From the NCBI GenBank assembly GCA_019787685.1, contig JAHNUO010000008.1:1612001-1676000 (forward strand): a stretch of DNA of 64,000 nt, written 5' to 3'. Under the pieces are notes generated by a model. That model ran no database searches, was not told the origin of the DNA, and was given only the letters and a program-made list of their open reading frames with translations. Source of the stretch: Chiua virens. Its lineage: Eukaryota; Basidiomycota; Agaricomycetes; Boletales; Boletaceae. How positions within the stretch are numbered: the first letter of the stretch is position 1; every line of letters begins with the position of its first letter. Shown here piece after piece: positions 33,001 through 44,692 of this stretch. The translations under genes and the position numbers were made by a program.

Positions 33001-35210
33001 ATGGATCAGCATCCCTCTGAAACCCCATTCACAATCAGAGCACTTACTCCCTATGAATGAGAGGACAAGGGCAAGACAGAGGGGCATGGATCAGCATCCC
33101 TCTGAAACCCCATTCACAATCAGAGCACTTACTCCCTATGAATGAGAGGACAAGGGCAAGACAGAGGGGCGTGGATCAGCATCCCTCTGAAACCCCATTC
33201 ACAATCAGAGCACTTACATACTATGAATGAGAGGACAAGGGCAAGACAGAGGGGCGTGGATCAGCATCCCTCTGAAACCCCATTCACAATCAGAGCACTT
33301 ACTGCCTATGAATGAGAGGACAAGGGCAAGACAGAGGGGCGTGGATCAGCATCCCTCTGAAACCCCATTCACAATCAGAGCACTTACTCCCTATGAATGA
33401 GAGGACAAGGGCAAGACAGAGGGGCATGGATCAGCATCCCTCTGAAACCCCATTCACAATCAGAGCACTTACATACTATGAATGAGAGGACAAGGGCAAG
33501 ACAGAGGGGCATGGATCAGCATCCCTCTGAAACCCCATTCACAATCAGAGCACTTACCCACTATGAATGAGAGGACAAGGGCAAGACAGAGGGGCATGGA
33601 TCAGCATCCCTCTGAAACCCCATTCACAATCAGAGCACTTACATACTATGAATGAGAGGACAAGGGCAAGACAGAGGGGCATGGATCAGCATCCCTCTGA
33701 AACCCCATTCACAATCAGAGCACTTACTCTCTATGAATGAGAGGACAAGGGCAAGACAGAGGGGCTTGGATCAGCATCCTTCTGAAACCCCATTCACAAT
33801 CAGAGCACTTACTCTCTATAAATGCAAAGACATGAATTAGATCTTGCTACAATGACTATTAACTTATAGTATATATAAGCTTGCTTACCTCAACATGTGG
33901 AAACCATGATGCAATTCCTTCCCTCATGGACTGCTGTTGAGCACTAGTCAGTGACTCTTTCACCCTATGTTTATGCTTTATGAGAGGTATCAAAACCCTA
34001 TAAAACATGTTAACAGGTATGCTCAAAAGGATGTACACTTCATCTAATTACCTTTCCATGGCAAACTCAATGCAGAGCATGATATTTGTGTGTTGTGTAG
34101 TGACAAGCAGCATTTGCAGGGCTTCTTCATCTAGGGCCCTCACAGTCATTTCAATGAGAAGTTGACACCCCTCATCAGACTTGTTCAAGTCTTTATGCAT
34201 GACATCAGTTTACATGTCATGTTAAAAGAAGGTTTATATATACATACCCCTTAACTCCACCTTTGCTGTTGGTTTATACTTCATGCTCTTTACCTTTCCC
34301 CATACAGGATTATTCTTCAGCATACTCTCAGCATTTTGCTGTCCCCTCACAAGTCTTTCCTCTCGGGGCAGCTTTTGCTCCTCTGGTGTTAAGGCTGCAA
34401 GCCCTTGCAGGAGAAGTGCATCACATTTCGTGAGCACAAGTACAACAGGCACTGCAAACAAACATGAAAAATGAACAAGTTGTCATTATAGTTGAGGAAT
34501 GTTTACCATTTCCGGTGTCACACTCATCGAAAAACTTCTCTTCGGCAGCCAAGACTGCCCGGTGGTATTGATCCATAGGGATACAGTACCTATTCGATAA
34601 CATGTCATTGTTGGTACGTGCTGCTGTTTCTGGTTACGATTACCATATGGCATGGATACGCTTCTTCAAGAATGTCGTATTCGCGCGGTCCGAAACAAAG
34701 TCCTTCATCTTCTCGAATTCTTCTATACTTCCAGCTTCGAAGCCCTGCGAGTCGTGAAAAATGAAATTCGGGTTGCTTCGAAACACCAATTCATTCTCGA
34801 TATCATGAATTCCGCGCTAGAGATGTGTTAGTTGAATGTTACCGATAGCGAGGTCACAGTCACGGCACTGTGCCTGTGGAACTTACACCCGTGGTTCCCT
34901 CGATCTGTGCTAGATCGACCTGATCGCAGACCATCAGTGTCCCATGTCCACGTCTCGTAAAGAATTGGCATACCTTCTTCCCATTTCCATCGTAGACCTC
35001 TGGATCTTCTGTAGAGTTACAGATCTGCTTGAGAATCGTAGCACGGCCAATGATCAGGATTCGGAAACGGCCGAATTTCTCTCTGAGGTTGTCGATCTGT
35101 ATGGTAGTAGATTCTGCGGGAACGTCACCGGAGGATTCTCCAAGCACTTCTCCAGGGACGTCTGCGGGAGCTTTGGAACGAAAGAACGGGAGGCGAGTGA
35201 ACTTTTTCAT
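30051..35210 (-). CDS. GTP-binding-domain protein lacking its P-loop, with a 3.2-kb intron
   Basis: Twelve exons: 34974-35210, 34887-34919, 34644-34816, 34507-34589, 34248-34451, 34052-34190, 33889-33997, 30577-30649, 30475-30509, 30376-30424, 30122-30328 and 30051-30070; 453 residues, all phases matching. The N-terminal domain has FRILIIGRATILKQICNST, where related agaric proteins carry a GxxxxGKT Walker A motif between GRA and TILK. G3 (DSQGFE) and G4 (VLTKCD) remain. The C-terminal half is helical and ends STNLRK. The loss of the lysine-containing loop suggests it cannot bind GTP normally. Intron 30650-33888 is 3239 nt, the others 42-75 nt, and is filled by the minisatellite. Small exons inside that intron cannot be excluded. 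Confidence 0.7.
30846..33820. repeat. Minisatellite, exactly 35 units of 85 bp
   Basis: CTATG recurs every 85 bp from 30841 to 33820 without one insertion or deletion (2975 bp = 35 x 85). Units are almost identical. One site is CA in 25 units, CG in nine and CT in one. A six-base segment before CTATG varies (TCCC, ATAC, TGCC, CCAC, TCTC). On the strand of the host gene every unit has a GTAAGT donor-like and a GGTTTCAG acceptor-like site. Confidence 0.95.
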
Positions 35211-36330
35211 CGTTGTTCGTTCGGTGTCGACTGCCAGTGATAATACGAGTCAAGGTACCCGCGTCAATAACCCACAACAAGTTGAACAACCGACTCTGTA
35301 TAGAAACCGGCCCTGAACCAATGATACCTAAAGGCCATAGTACCGAGTAGTTCATGTTCAGGGGTACAAACCGACTTGCACCATAATCGCGACTAGCACT
35401 CAGCATAAGCATCATGTCACCAAGGTCTCCATCGTTCTCCATATTGATATTGCTACAGCTACAATCCTAATTTACTTATTTGTTGTACCTTCTTCCCACA
35501 CGGCACGAGTTTACACACTCTTCGCAGTCGCACACCTCAGTCATTTACCATCCTCCAAACCTCTGCGAGCAGATCAGTGCTGCAAGAATTGCAATACCAA
35601 GCCAACGGTGAACTTGTGCAAGACAGCGATGAGCCAGCCAGTCCGGACCCAACGCGCGAACAGTACTTTGAAAGAAGATCGTGTTGATGCACAATTGCCA
35701 ACAGCCAAAGTGGATGCTCGATCTTGCTCGTATTCAAGAGGGTCAATGGCCGTGACTTTGATATCCGATAGTCGAGATCACTGGCAGAGGCTGATACCCC
35801 AAGCCCTCTAGCGGGTGATTTCATCGATGCTTCAAATTCGAGTGCGTTCGTGTCTAGATGAGACAATCCGCGCCGAAGGATAAATCTGCAATGTAGTTAG
35901 CCCTCCCGCACAAAGACTGGCAGTATGCAAACCTAGATTAGAAAAGAGCAATTGCTGCGTTGAGGTGAACAGATGAAAATGAGTCCAAGTCCAATGCGGA
36001 TGTGGATCGCTCAGTATTCAATTCACGCGTGGACTGGCAGAGTCCGTATCCACTCACCCACGCGCACGATACGGTAACGAATGAGATGATTATATGCATG
36101 TTGCGTCGTCGCGTCAACGAAGAGATGACAGGATATATGTACAGGATGGTAGCGGATTATACGTAATGACCAGATTTTCCGGAAGTGTCCTATGACTCCC
36201 TAGATGTGTGTGAATAGCGTATACAAACGAAGGACGAACGAAAAAAAGCAAGGCAAGGAACGAAAGCAAGCCGCAGCGACATGGATCAAAGAACACTGAA
36301 ACGAAACGAAACGAACAGGACGTGCACCAC
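35211..36330. other. Intergenic, upstream of the GTP-binding-domain gene
   Basis: CpG-rich. It holds the promoter of the gene ending at 30051 and the 3' side of the coiled-coil gene. Open frames here have no motif support. Confidence 0.45.
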
Positions 36331-38569
36331 TCACGGCACCTCCGACACCTCGATGTGCGGCGACCCGATCAACATCACCTCCCCATCGCGCCACCGCCCA
36401 CTCATCCGCACCGCCTCCCGCGACTTCGACGGCGACGACGGCTGTTTACTCCCCGTCGACCGTCCACTCCCCGTCGTCGCTTGCGACAACCGTCTCAGTA
36501 TCACCGAACTCGCACGGCTCACGAGCGACCGACGCGGTGTCCCCACCGGCAGCGGCGTCCTCGTCTCCGTCGTCGTCGTCAAACACGCTCCTGCCGAGCC
36601 GGGTCGTGTCCCGCCGTTCCCGATCACCACACTCCCGCTCCCCGTCGACGATGTCACGCTCTCGCCCCTGAAATGCGCCGCGTCCGTCGGCAACGATATG
36701 GGCGAATGGTCATTGTCATTGTCAATCGTCGACGTGGGCGAGGCCGGGCCTGCGCCGAGACTCGACGTCCCGGAGCCGGAGCCATCGATGGGCGAGCCGG
36801 CGTCGGAGCCGCGGTCGGCACCTTTGAGGCTCATCACGAGGTTGGAGCGGCGGGTTCTGCGGGGTGTGCGTGTCATGAGAGAGGAGAATATTTGGAGGGA
36901 GTGAGTGCGGTCGAGGCCATTTAGACGGGTGCTGTTGCCGCCGTCTGTTTCGAGCCAGATGGATGGGACGCGCGTGGGTGGGAGGCCGGCTGAATGCGGT
37001 GGGGTGAGGAGGCCGAGCGTTGATTGAGGTCCAGAGTCTGGAAAGAGGTCAGTATGTGTGTGTAAAAGAGAAGAAACGATACGGACATTGTGGCGGGTTG
37101 GGTGTTCGAGGACGGTCCTGAGTAATGATGCTTTCCATGTCCAAAAAGGAGAGATCTGGGACATCGGGATGGGGAAGTGCAGGGATAGGCGGAGCGTCGA
37201 TCGGCGAGTACGCAGATGCTGCCGCACGCACGGCTTTGGGCAGCCGTAGGCTCGCATTGGATGCGGTGCGACTGCGTGTGCGGGCAGCAGACACGCGCGA
37301 GGCGTGACTGGGTCCGTCGCGTGTCGAGCGTCGACTCCTGGTCGACTTGAAAGACCGAACCGACTTGGTGTCCGACTTGTCGATGGCCTTGGGAGGACTG
37401 CCTTGAGAGGTCACGAGTGTCGCCTTGGAAGCCACAGCAGTGGCAGTGACACCGAGTACGACCCCGATGTCGGTGTTGATGGTGACATCGCCGAGTGTAC
37501 CTGTTTCATCCACGTCAAGTTTTGGGTGTAGGTATGGGCCTAAGCCGGTGAATTCTTCTTGATCCGGGCCTCTGTCTTCTTCAGCCTCGTCAACTTCGCT
37601 CGCGACTACCTCCTGCTCGAGATCGTCAAACTCGATTGCCATTTTCTCCGCCTCTCGCCAAGCTTCGTCGAGCTCGTCCTCGAGTGTCTGAACTCTCGCC
37701 TGGGCATCCTTGAGTTCTTGATCTTGGCGCTCGTACGCCTTGTTAATTTTTCTCAAAGCGACGCCGAGTGCGGAAGCGGAATGCTGATGTTGTAACGAGG
37801 CAATCTGAGCTTGCTGGTCGGCGAATTGGAGTATGGAGGACAAGAGGGCGTCACACGAGGCGATGGAAGTAGCGAGCTGGGCAATGAACCCGGCCACGAG
37901 ACTGCCGGCCTCGTTTTCTCCGACGGCGTTGCCGCTGCCGTTGGTCATCGGCACCGAAGCCACTGTGGAGTTGAGTGCCTGCAAGAGCATGTTACGTCTG
38001 CATACTTCGAAGCGCCATTTTGCCTGTGCCGCGGCACGCTCTGCGTCGAGTCGTTCGGACTCTTTTGGGATGTCGACCTCGAGCGCTTGAAGGGAGAGCA
38101 GGCGGACAAAGGACTCGCGGGCGCTGAGACGGATGGCTTGAGAGACGATTTCCTGGAGCTCGGGAGATGAAAAGGTCCACTGGGCTACTTCGAAGGGGAG
38201 GCCCTTCCAGGGGATGGGTGTGGAGTCGAACGAAAGGGCGGGTGGGGGTGTGAGCGGGGGTGGGGCAATGAAGGTGCTAGAGACTGGTTTTTGGGGTGCG
38301 GGGGTGGCAGACATGGGTGGTGGAGTGGAGGGTACCTGGACGGCGACGTGCGAGCGAGTCGTTTCGAGAGGAATGAGCGCGAGAGAAGCGCCGGGAGAGT
38401 CGGGTCTGGAAGAGAGAGGTGGCTGGGTCGGTGAGGTGGGACCGCTGGACATTTCCGTGGAGTGTTTTCGTTTCGTACGTATTCTCGGACCAAACGGGGT
38501 GCGAGAGGGTCGGTCGTGTGGTATGGATGGCCGTCTGGTTGTGCTCAGTGGGGCGTCGTCGTTGTCCAT
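36331..38569 (-). CDS. Coiled-coil protein of unknown function
   Basis: Two exons, 37087-38569 and 36331-37037, joined by a 49-nt intron, give 729 residues. The N-terminal quarter is Pro/Ser-rich and disordered. A helical middle leads to a coiled coil (AYERQDQELKDAQARVQ, EDELDEAWREAEKMAIEFDD) followed by an acidic stretch. Then come Ser/Arg-rich tracts (SFKSTRSRRSTRDG) and a low-complexity Ser/Gly/Thr tail. No catalytic domain is seen. It is intact and CpG-rich. It shares a 182-bp divergent promoter with the F-box gene on its right. A structural or scaffold role is a guess from the coiled coil alone. Confidence 0.7.
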
Positions 38570-38751
38570 GTCGAAAGTGACACTGACACTTGGGAAATGT
38601 TTGTTAGCCGAGCCAATGAGTGAATCTAATCTAATCTCACAAAGAAACGCGATTTTCGCGGATTCTTCTCTTCAAGAGGTCCGCTTTTTTCGTGTGTTCA
38701 CTTCAGCCATGGCCTCCTTAAAAAAAGACGATCTTTCCATGGAAATTCCCC
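38570..38751. promoter_or_regulatory. Short divergent promoter
   Basis: Only 182 bp separate the start codons of two head-to-head genes (38569 minus, 38752 plus). Both must draw on this segment. Confidence 0.5.
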
Positions 38752-40377
38752 ATGCATGTCTCAGACATCCCCCTCGACATCCTCCTTGACATTCTCGCAC
38801 ACCTTCCCCTCCAAGCCGTGCTTGTCCTGCGTCGCGTATGTCTCTCGCTGCCCTCCACGCCCCGTCTCATCGTTTCATAGACTTGCAAGCACTTTTATGC
38901 CGTCACTCACCTGCGCAGTCTCTGGACGCTTTTATTTCGCGAACACGTCCTCGACCAATGCATTCCCTTTCCACGCGACACCGACGGCCTCGAATCGCTC
39001 ACACGTCGCGCACTGGCACTCCGTCGCACATGGACCTCCCCCTCCCCCGTCCCACGCAGGCAACTCACCTTCAGCGCCCCTGAACAGAGCGCACGCGTCA
39101 TTTTTATCCAGTTTCTCCCCGCCAGATCCAATCGGTGGCTCATCTCAGTTCGCATGACAGTCCATCCGCGGTCCTACCTCTTGCAGTGCTGGGACGTCGC
39201 ATCCGCGACATGTGTCGCTGAGCTCAGACACGCCGACGGTCCCTACGGTGGTGTCGTCCTCAACTCGGATCCAAACAGCCCCGCCGCACTCGCCATGCAG
39301 TCTGCCCAGTGCGTCTCTTCCCCTCTCTTCCTTCTCTTGCTCACTCGCCTAGGACGGAGACGTTCTCCATCCGCTTCGACGCCGATGACCCCGAGTCCGC
39401 ATTTGAGACAGAGGCAACCATCGATGGTATCCGCGAACTCCATCTCCTCTCTGGTTCCACCCTCGTCACCCGTCAAATAGACGATGGCGGTGCCCTCTCC
39501 CTCTGGGATCTCACCGACCTCTCCCAAGAAAAACTCTTGCTCCTTAACCCATCCCTCACTCAGGTCAGTCCCCTCTGCCCCCTCCCTCCTCATTCACTCA
39601 CCCACCTAGCCCGACGACCGCGTACAAGCCATCCACATCGCCCACGACTACGCCCTCGTCCTCCGCATCCAATCCATCGAACTCTACAACACCACTCCCC
39701 GCCTAAACATCCTTCCTGTCCCTGGTGCCCCCATCGCCTACCCCCTCGCCCAGTTCAAATTCCAGTGGTCCACAGACACCATCGTTCTCTCCGAGCAACA
39801 CGCCATCTCCCCCTCCCCCTCCCCCATCCACTTCTTTGTCCGCTTCGGCAGCATATACCCATGGCCCGTCAACGTCCTACATCACTACGTCTTGCGTCCA
39901 AACCCGTCCTGGGGCCATGCCCGCACTCACGGCACATCGACCCCACTGGAAACGCGACCCCCACCCGTTCCCACCACCGAATACAACCTCCCATACGATC
40001 TCCGTCCGTACCCTACTCACACCATCAGCTCGCCCGTCCGCCTCTTTAGTCAATCCGCGATAGCGCTTGGACGGTATGGCACCGCGCTTTGGTTGGATAA
40101 TCATACGGAGGATTTGTTGGGCCCGAGCGAGCATGGTCAGCGGTTGGCTGCAATGATGCTTCACGGTGCGAATGTCTCGAATGCCGTTGCAAGCGAGGGT
40201 GGGACTACGCCAGACCCCCCAGGGACAGAACCCATCGTCAACACCAACTGGAGCAACGCATCGACCGTGTTCGGCGTGCGCGACGACGAGGTGTGGACGC
40301 GCATTGCCATGGAGGAAGAAACCGGGGGGATCGCGCTCGGACATACAGACGGTGCGATCACGTATTTAGAATATTAG
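38752..40377 (+). CDS. F-box protein
   Basis: Exons 38752-38835, 38881-39308, 39353-39563 and 39610-40377 give 496 residues in phase; introns are 44-46 nt. The N-terminus is a clear F-box: VSDIPLDILLDILAHLPLQA, then RRTCKHFYAVTHLRSLW. The remainder contains beta-rich blocks such as YLLQCWDVASATCVAEL and GALSLWDLTDLSQEKLL, which suggest a WD40- or beta-propeller-like substrate domain. F-box proteins link substrates to the SCF ubiquitin ligase. The start was chosen because it begins the F-box and follows the shared promoter. Intact. Confidence 0.8.
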
Positions 40378-40507
40378 ATTTATATTGCCCATCATGATGT
40401 GACACGACTGTTTCAGCTTGACTTTTTTTCTCTCATCAATCATGTAGATCCCAATACAACATGCATCATACACCATAAGATACCTTACCACCTGTTCCCC
40501 TGCTTGA

Positions 40508-41781
40508 TCAAGTCGCGATCAAAATCTGTCCCCGAGGTCAGTTTTCTCTCAAGGATATAACGATACCACACACCGCAGAGGGCGTCAACCCCAACTCTCT
40601 CAACGACTTGCCAAACTCGGCACGCGTAAACGTTTTCCTAAGATAATCGGGTCATTATCTCGATCCCATCCCACCCACACGCTTCCTACCTGGGAAACTG
40701 TTGTGTAAACGACACTGTGTCGACGCTTACGCTCATCGTCTGTGCGGCGATAAACTCGGCTACATCCTGTAACGCTATGCACGTCCGTGTGAGCGGCACA
40801 AACACCATCTACGTGATGAAACGCGGCACGCACTCGATTCGCTCGGCAGCGTCGTCACATACGGCGTGCCCCCGCTTGCAAGCCGAATCTGAAGCCGCGT
40901 GTCTTTAAAGTCTTTCCCCGCTACTCCACTGTTCAATGTCGACGCAGAGGCGGGTGCGGGCACGGGCACGTCGACGATCGGCTGGCCCTCCCGCAGTGCC
41001 TTTTCACGCGCCGCTTTTTCAGCCCGAGCTTTCTTATCCGCTTCAATCTGGGCGCGCACCGCCGCTCTCGCTTTCTCGTCGTCGATCTTGTCTGATGCCT
41101 CTCAGTCCAGTATGAATAGGGCACCACGACACGAACACGCACCCTGTCGTCGCTGCTGCGCCTCCTTGATGATCTCCTTTGCCTTGAGCTCTTCCTTGAT
41201 CTTGTCCATGTCCTGACCGCCGGGATGGGGTAAGCACACGGCGCAAACCCGGGGGCGTGGACGCACCTTGCCCTCCTTCCGCCGAATAATTTCGTTCTTT
41301 TGTGCCTCTTTGATGTCCTGCGCTGCCTTGACCGCCCGTTTCGCGGCCATCCTCTCCCGAAGCTCGGCCAATTTTTCACGTTTTTCGTCTTCAGTCAATG
41401 GTGTAATCTGTGAGTGCGTGAGTAAACTCGTAGGACAAGCCTGAGAGCGTGACGTACCTCGTGAACGCTCTCCTCGAATTGATCATGGCCAGATTTTTCG
41501 GCGTGGTAGTTGGCGAGGGCGGTGTTTCGGAATGATTTGTTGCAGATCGAACATTTGATGCTCTGCCCGCGCGTGTCAGTGTACACGAGCGATGAGATGG
41601 ACAGACACGCCGGTCGGTAGAACTACAGCGAACGTACCTTGGCCTCCGTGTCGCCCGAGATCCCCAGCGCTGCCGCTTCATCCTCGTCGTCGTCCACGTC
41701 GACCGTCACCTGTGTCTGCCCAGTCTCACCTGCTCCACCGGTAGGCACGACCTCGCTCTCATGTTCGAGCAGATGGTCCAT
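40508..41781 (-). CDS. UBX-domain protein with C2H2 finger (UBXN1/SAKS1-like)
   Basis: Exons from 5': 41638-41781, 41458-41562, 41267-41407, 41143-41212, 40834-41100, 40690-40774, 40574-40637 and 40508-40525; 297 residues in phase. It starts within what looks like the end of a UBA domain (KATQGRGLQPAMDHLLEHES extends upstream of 41781 in frame, so the true start lies further right). Next is a C2H2 finger CSICNKSFRNTALANYHAEKSGH-type (C-x2-C-x12-H-x5-H), a charged helical region, and a C-terminal UBX domain (TRLQIRLASGGTPYVTTLPS to LGLTPSAILIAT). Proteins of this kind bind ubiquitin and the Cdc48/p97 ATPase. The upstream exon could not be fixed because of a stop in frame. Confidence 0.8.
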
Positions 41782-43006
41782 CGCAGGTTGCAATCCCCGC
41801 CCCTGTGTCGCTTTGAGTGCCCCTGCGCGCGTCCGCAGCGAGTCGACGCGATGTCCGAGTCGTACATGTCATGATGACGCCAAGACCAACCCGCGGGTCG
41901 TCACACCGTCATCCATGGAAAACATGAAAGAGAGGCCACGTCAGCAGAGTACGATCACCATCGGACAGGGACTGACAATCAACACGGGCAGGGTCGAACC
42001 CCATGCTTAACAACGTCTCTCTATCGCTCGGCATCGCACGTGTTGTCGGTCGATGTTTGGTGTGGGTCGTTGAAGTTGGGTGGGTGGAATTGAAACGTGG
42101 ACCGCGATGTGGCGTGGCACTTCGAACTTGCCAGTGCGCAACGACGTCATCAACCGGGCAGCGTCGTTCTCAACCTCACTTTGATCAAGGGCTCAACCAC
42201 GTCCGACTGGGGTCGACCATCGACACCGGTCGTCGGGAACGCACGTATCGCGTTCTACTGGACGAAACATGACCAATGACCGGATGCGATGAGCGCGCGC
42301 GGATGACAAGTGAGACGAAACTTGAATTTCAACAATTGCCGATGGTGAGCGTTCACGTTGGAGGGCGCTGGCGTCTCAAGTGCGGTGCATTTCAGGGTCA
42401 TCATCCGTCTCGAGGATCTCAGCATCCTTGACACAAGTACCATGTGCCGCCCCATCCGTGGATCCTCAAGATTTCAACTTGAAGGTCGGTGTCGTCGGAG
42501 TTGAGTGACACTGACACTGACACTGACAAGAGTTTCAATAACATTACAGTAATGTCCCACGGAGGAGATTACGTTCCGAGTCCGTCCCCGTTATGCCGAG
42601 TCTCCTATTCAGTGGCCACAATGTTCGATGGTGTTGTTGTGTAGGCCGCCAGGAGAAGTAATTTTCGGAACGATGACAAGAGGCGACCCGCACCAAACAC
42701 TCAAGGTTGATACATACTCTATGCGTCATCCGTTTTTTCGGGGTTGTATCAGGTTCAACAGCTCGTCCGAGTGTTTGATATATTATTGATCGGGTCGGGG
42801 GAATCTCGTGTAACCGTGTCGGTAGGGTGACTGCCAGGCGGACACAATTTGGCCACCACATCGGAATACAACACCCATTGCGACATTTCGGCCAGTACCA
42901 CGGCTACTACTAGTATGTATAAACATAAACCTTGCTCGCTGCCCAGTTATTCAGTCCCCCCAGTGTCTGGCCACATTTTTGCCGGTTGTATATTCATACT
43001 ACCGGG
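41782..43006. other. Intergenic, with a short TGACAC repeat
   Basis: The start of the UBX gene must lie in the first few hundred bases. A small (TGACAC)n tract sits at about 42503-42527. The rest shows no gene. Confidence 0.4.
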
Positions 43007-44692
43007 ATGTCGTCCGCCGCAGCTCCTCCCGTTGAAAAAATATATGCCCCATATTTTTGGGGTACTCTCTTGGCCACAGCATTCTACAGCTATCGCGTGC
43101 ATGCAATTGTACGTACCTGTCTTCGTTATTGAGATTGGAGAGCAAATGCGATTCTTCCTCGTGCAGATTTCGGTATTTCGTCCAGTAAGATTTACGTTCC
43201 TCTTACCTCTTCAGTCAGTTCAGCATATTTTTGTCCCAGTTGTCAGAAAGATCATTTCTTCCTGAAGTTTCTCGTACGTCAACTTCATCTCTAGCACGAT
43301 TGATGTACCTTTTGTTTATTTCTCTCTTTTCAGGTGGCATTCGTCTGGTATAGCTTCGTTTGTTGCAAGTTCTTACCTTCCTGATGAATCACGATAGGGT
43401 GATGAACACGCTCCATGAAGTTGTGACTGTTTCTGCCGGTGGGCCTCTATAAGTGCAATTTTAGATAATTTACTCATCCGATGCATCCCATAGTGTACAA
43501 ACAGCTTATGGGTGGTCTGCGAAGCCCTCTGGCATCCTTGAACGGACATCCGTGAGTCATTTTCTACCAGAATCTCATGTTATCCCGACCACCTTTTTTC
43601 AGTGAACTCTTCGTACGTCACATCGGTATTTTTTTTTTCGAGGCTTACCATCAAGTCGTAGTTCAAGCCTTTATTGACAGTAATACTTTTCCACTGACCC
43701 CAAACGGCCTGCTGATATCGCACAGTCATTAGTTGCGGTACCCGTTCAAGGCTTTTTCGCCTATCGAATCTATATATGTGCGCCTCTCCCCGGAAATTCA
43801 AATGCTATTCTCACAGTCGCTCAGTCACCAAGAAGAATTTTATCCCGCCACTGTTATGGGTGAGGCGTCACCACACCCGATGGATCGATGTATCACTTAC
43901 AACTCGATTCCAGTTTATTTCCGGGGCAATCCAGATAGGTAAGAATAAATGAAGATTAGGATACGAACTCTAGTCATAGTTGAGACCATTTTGTATATTA
44001 GTGACTACTATCAGTAAGTCGTCTCTAACCGGATTCAGATGGGGGCGTGCTGATAATTACGATTTCAGTCTATTCTGCCAAGGGGTTGTATGTTTCAGAC
44101 GGGTCGGTTTCTTTCTTTGGCCCAGAGTGAAAATTCTCAGAGACTTCCTCTCTGTTGTAGCACCCTCAAAACTGTACCGATCACTCAACTCAGTCATTAT
44201 CCATTCCGCGTACGTATACAGTTATGGACCGAAATGAACACCTGAGCAACTAGTGGCCAGTTTCTGCAAACGTTGACCGTCCCTGTGGCTGTCGCTTTGG
44301 ATATCCTCATTGCCATTGCTATGACGATCTTACTTGCTCGCGAGTACAGTTCTACTCAGATACCCAAGTGAGCTTGGTGCAACTTCTTCGTCGTGGCACT
44401 TGTTTATGGTATTCACAAGGACATCACGCATGCTGCAACGTCTCATTCGCATTTGCGGTCAATACGGGTGTCTGGTCAGCGGCGTTCGCCCTAACATCTC
44501 TCATCTTAGTGAGTGTCTCTTCGTCATTGGTTCCCTTACCACGAACATGACCTTCTTGATCGAATCATTTAGGTGTACGCCTTCCCGGGGACCTCATTCG
44601 GTTTCGTGGGTAGTACGCCGGTTTGTTCGGTGTACAGTAACACCCTTTTAGCCAATTTGAATGCCCGAGAGTTTCTCAGGGACACTCCCTAG
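43007..44692 (+). pseudogene. DUF6534-like membrane protein, copy 1 (exon 1 frameshift)
   Basis: The exon order copies that of the minus-strand paralogues: a first exon ending in GVACMQ in relatives, then a QKDHFFLKF-like exon, VAFVW, VMNTLHEVVTVSA, VYKQLMGGLRSPLASL and the C-terminal VCSVYSNTLLANLNAREFL ending at 44692. In exon 1 the conserved Cys-Met-Gln lies one base out of frame, so the present copy reads SYRVHAI instead. DUF6534 proteins are basidiomycete proteins with about seven membrane segments and unknown role. The last two exons are fully intact, so this copy is recently dead, or the first exon splices differently. Confidence 0.55.

Noticed and set aside
30846..33820. CRISPR-like array
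   Set aside because: The whole 85-bp unit is repeated with no unique spacers, and the genome is fungal; it is a minisatellite.
33652..33840. Repeat-encoded peptide
   Set aside because: An open frame through the last minisatellite units only; most units are closed in this frame.
36322..36924. Long plus-strand frames opposite the coiled-coil gene
   Set aside because: They are shadows of the GC-rich, Ser/Thr-rich minus-strand coding exon.
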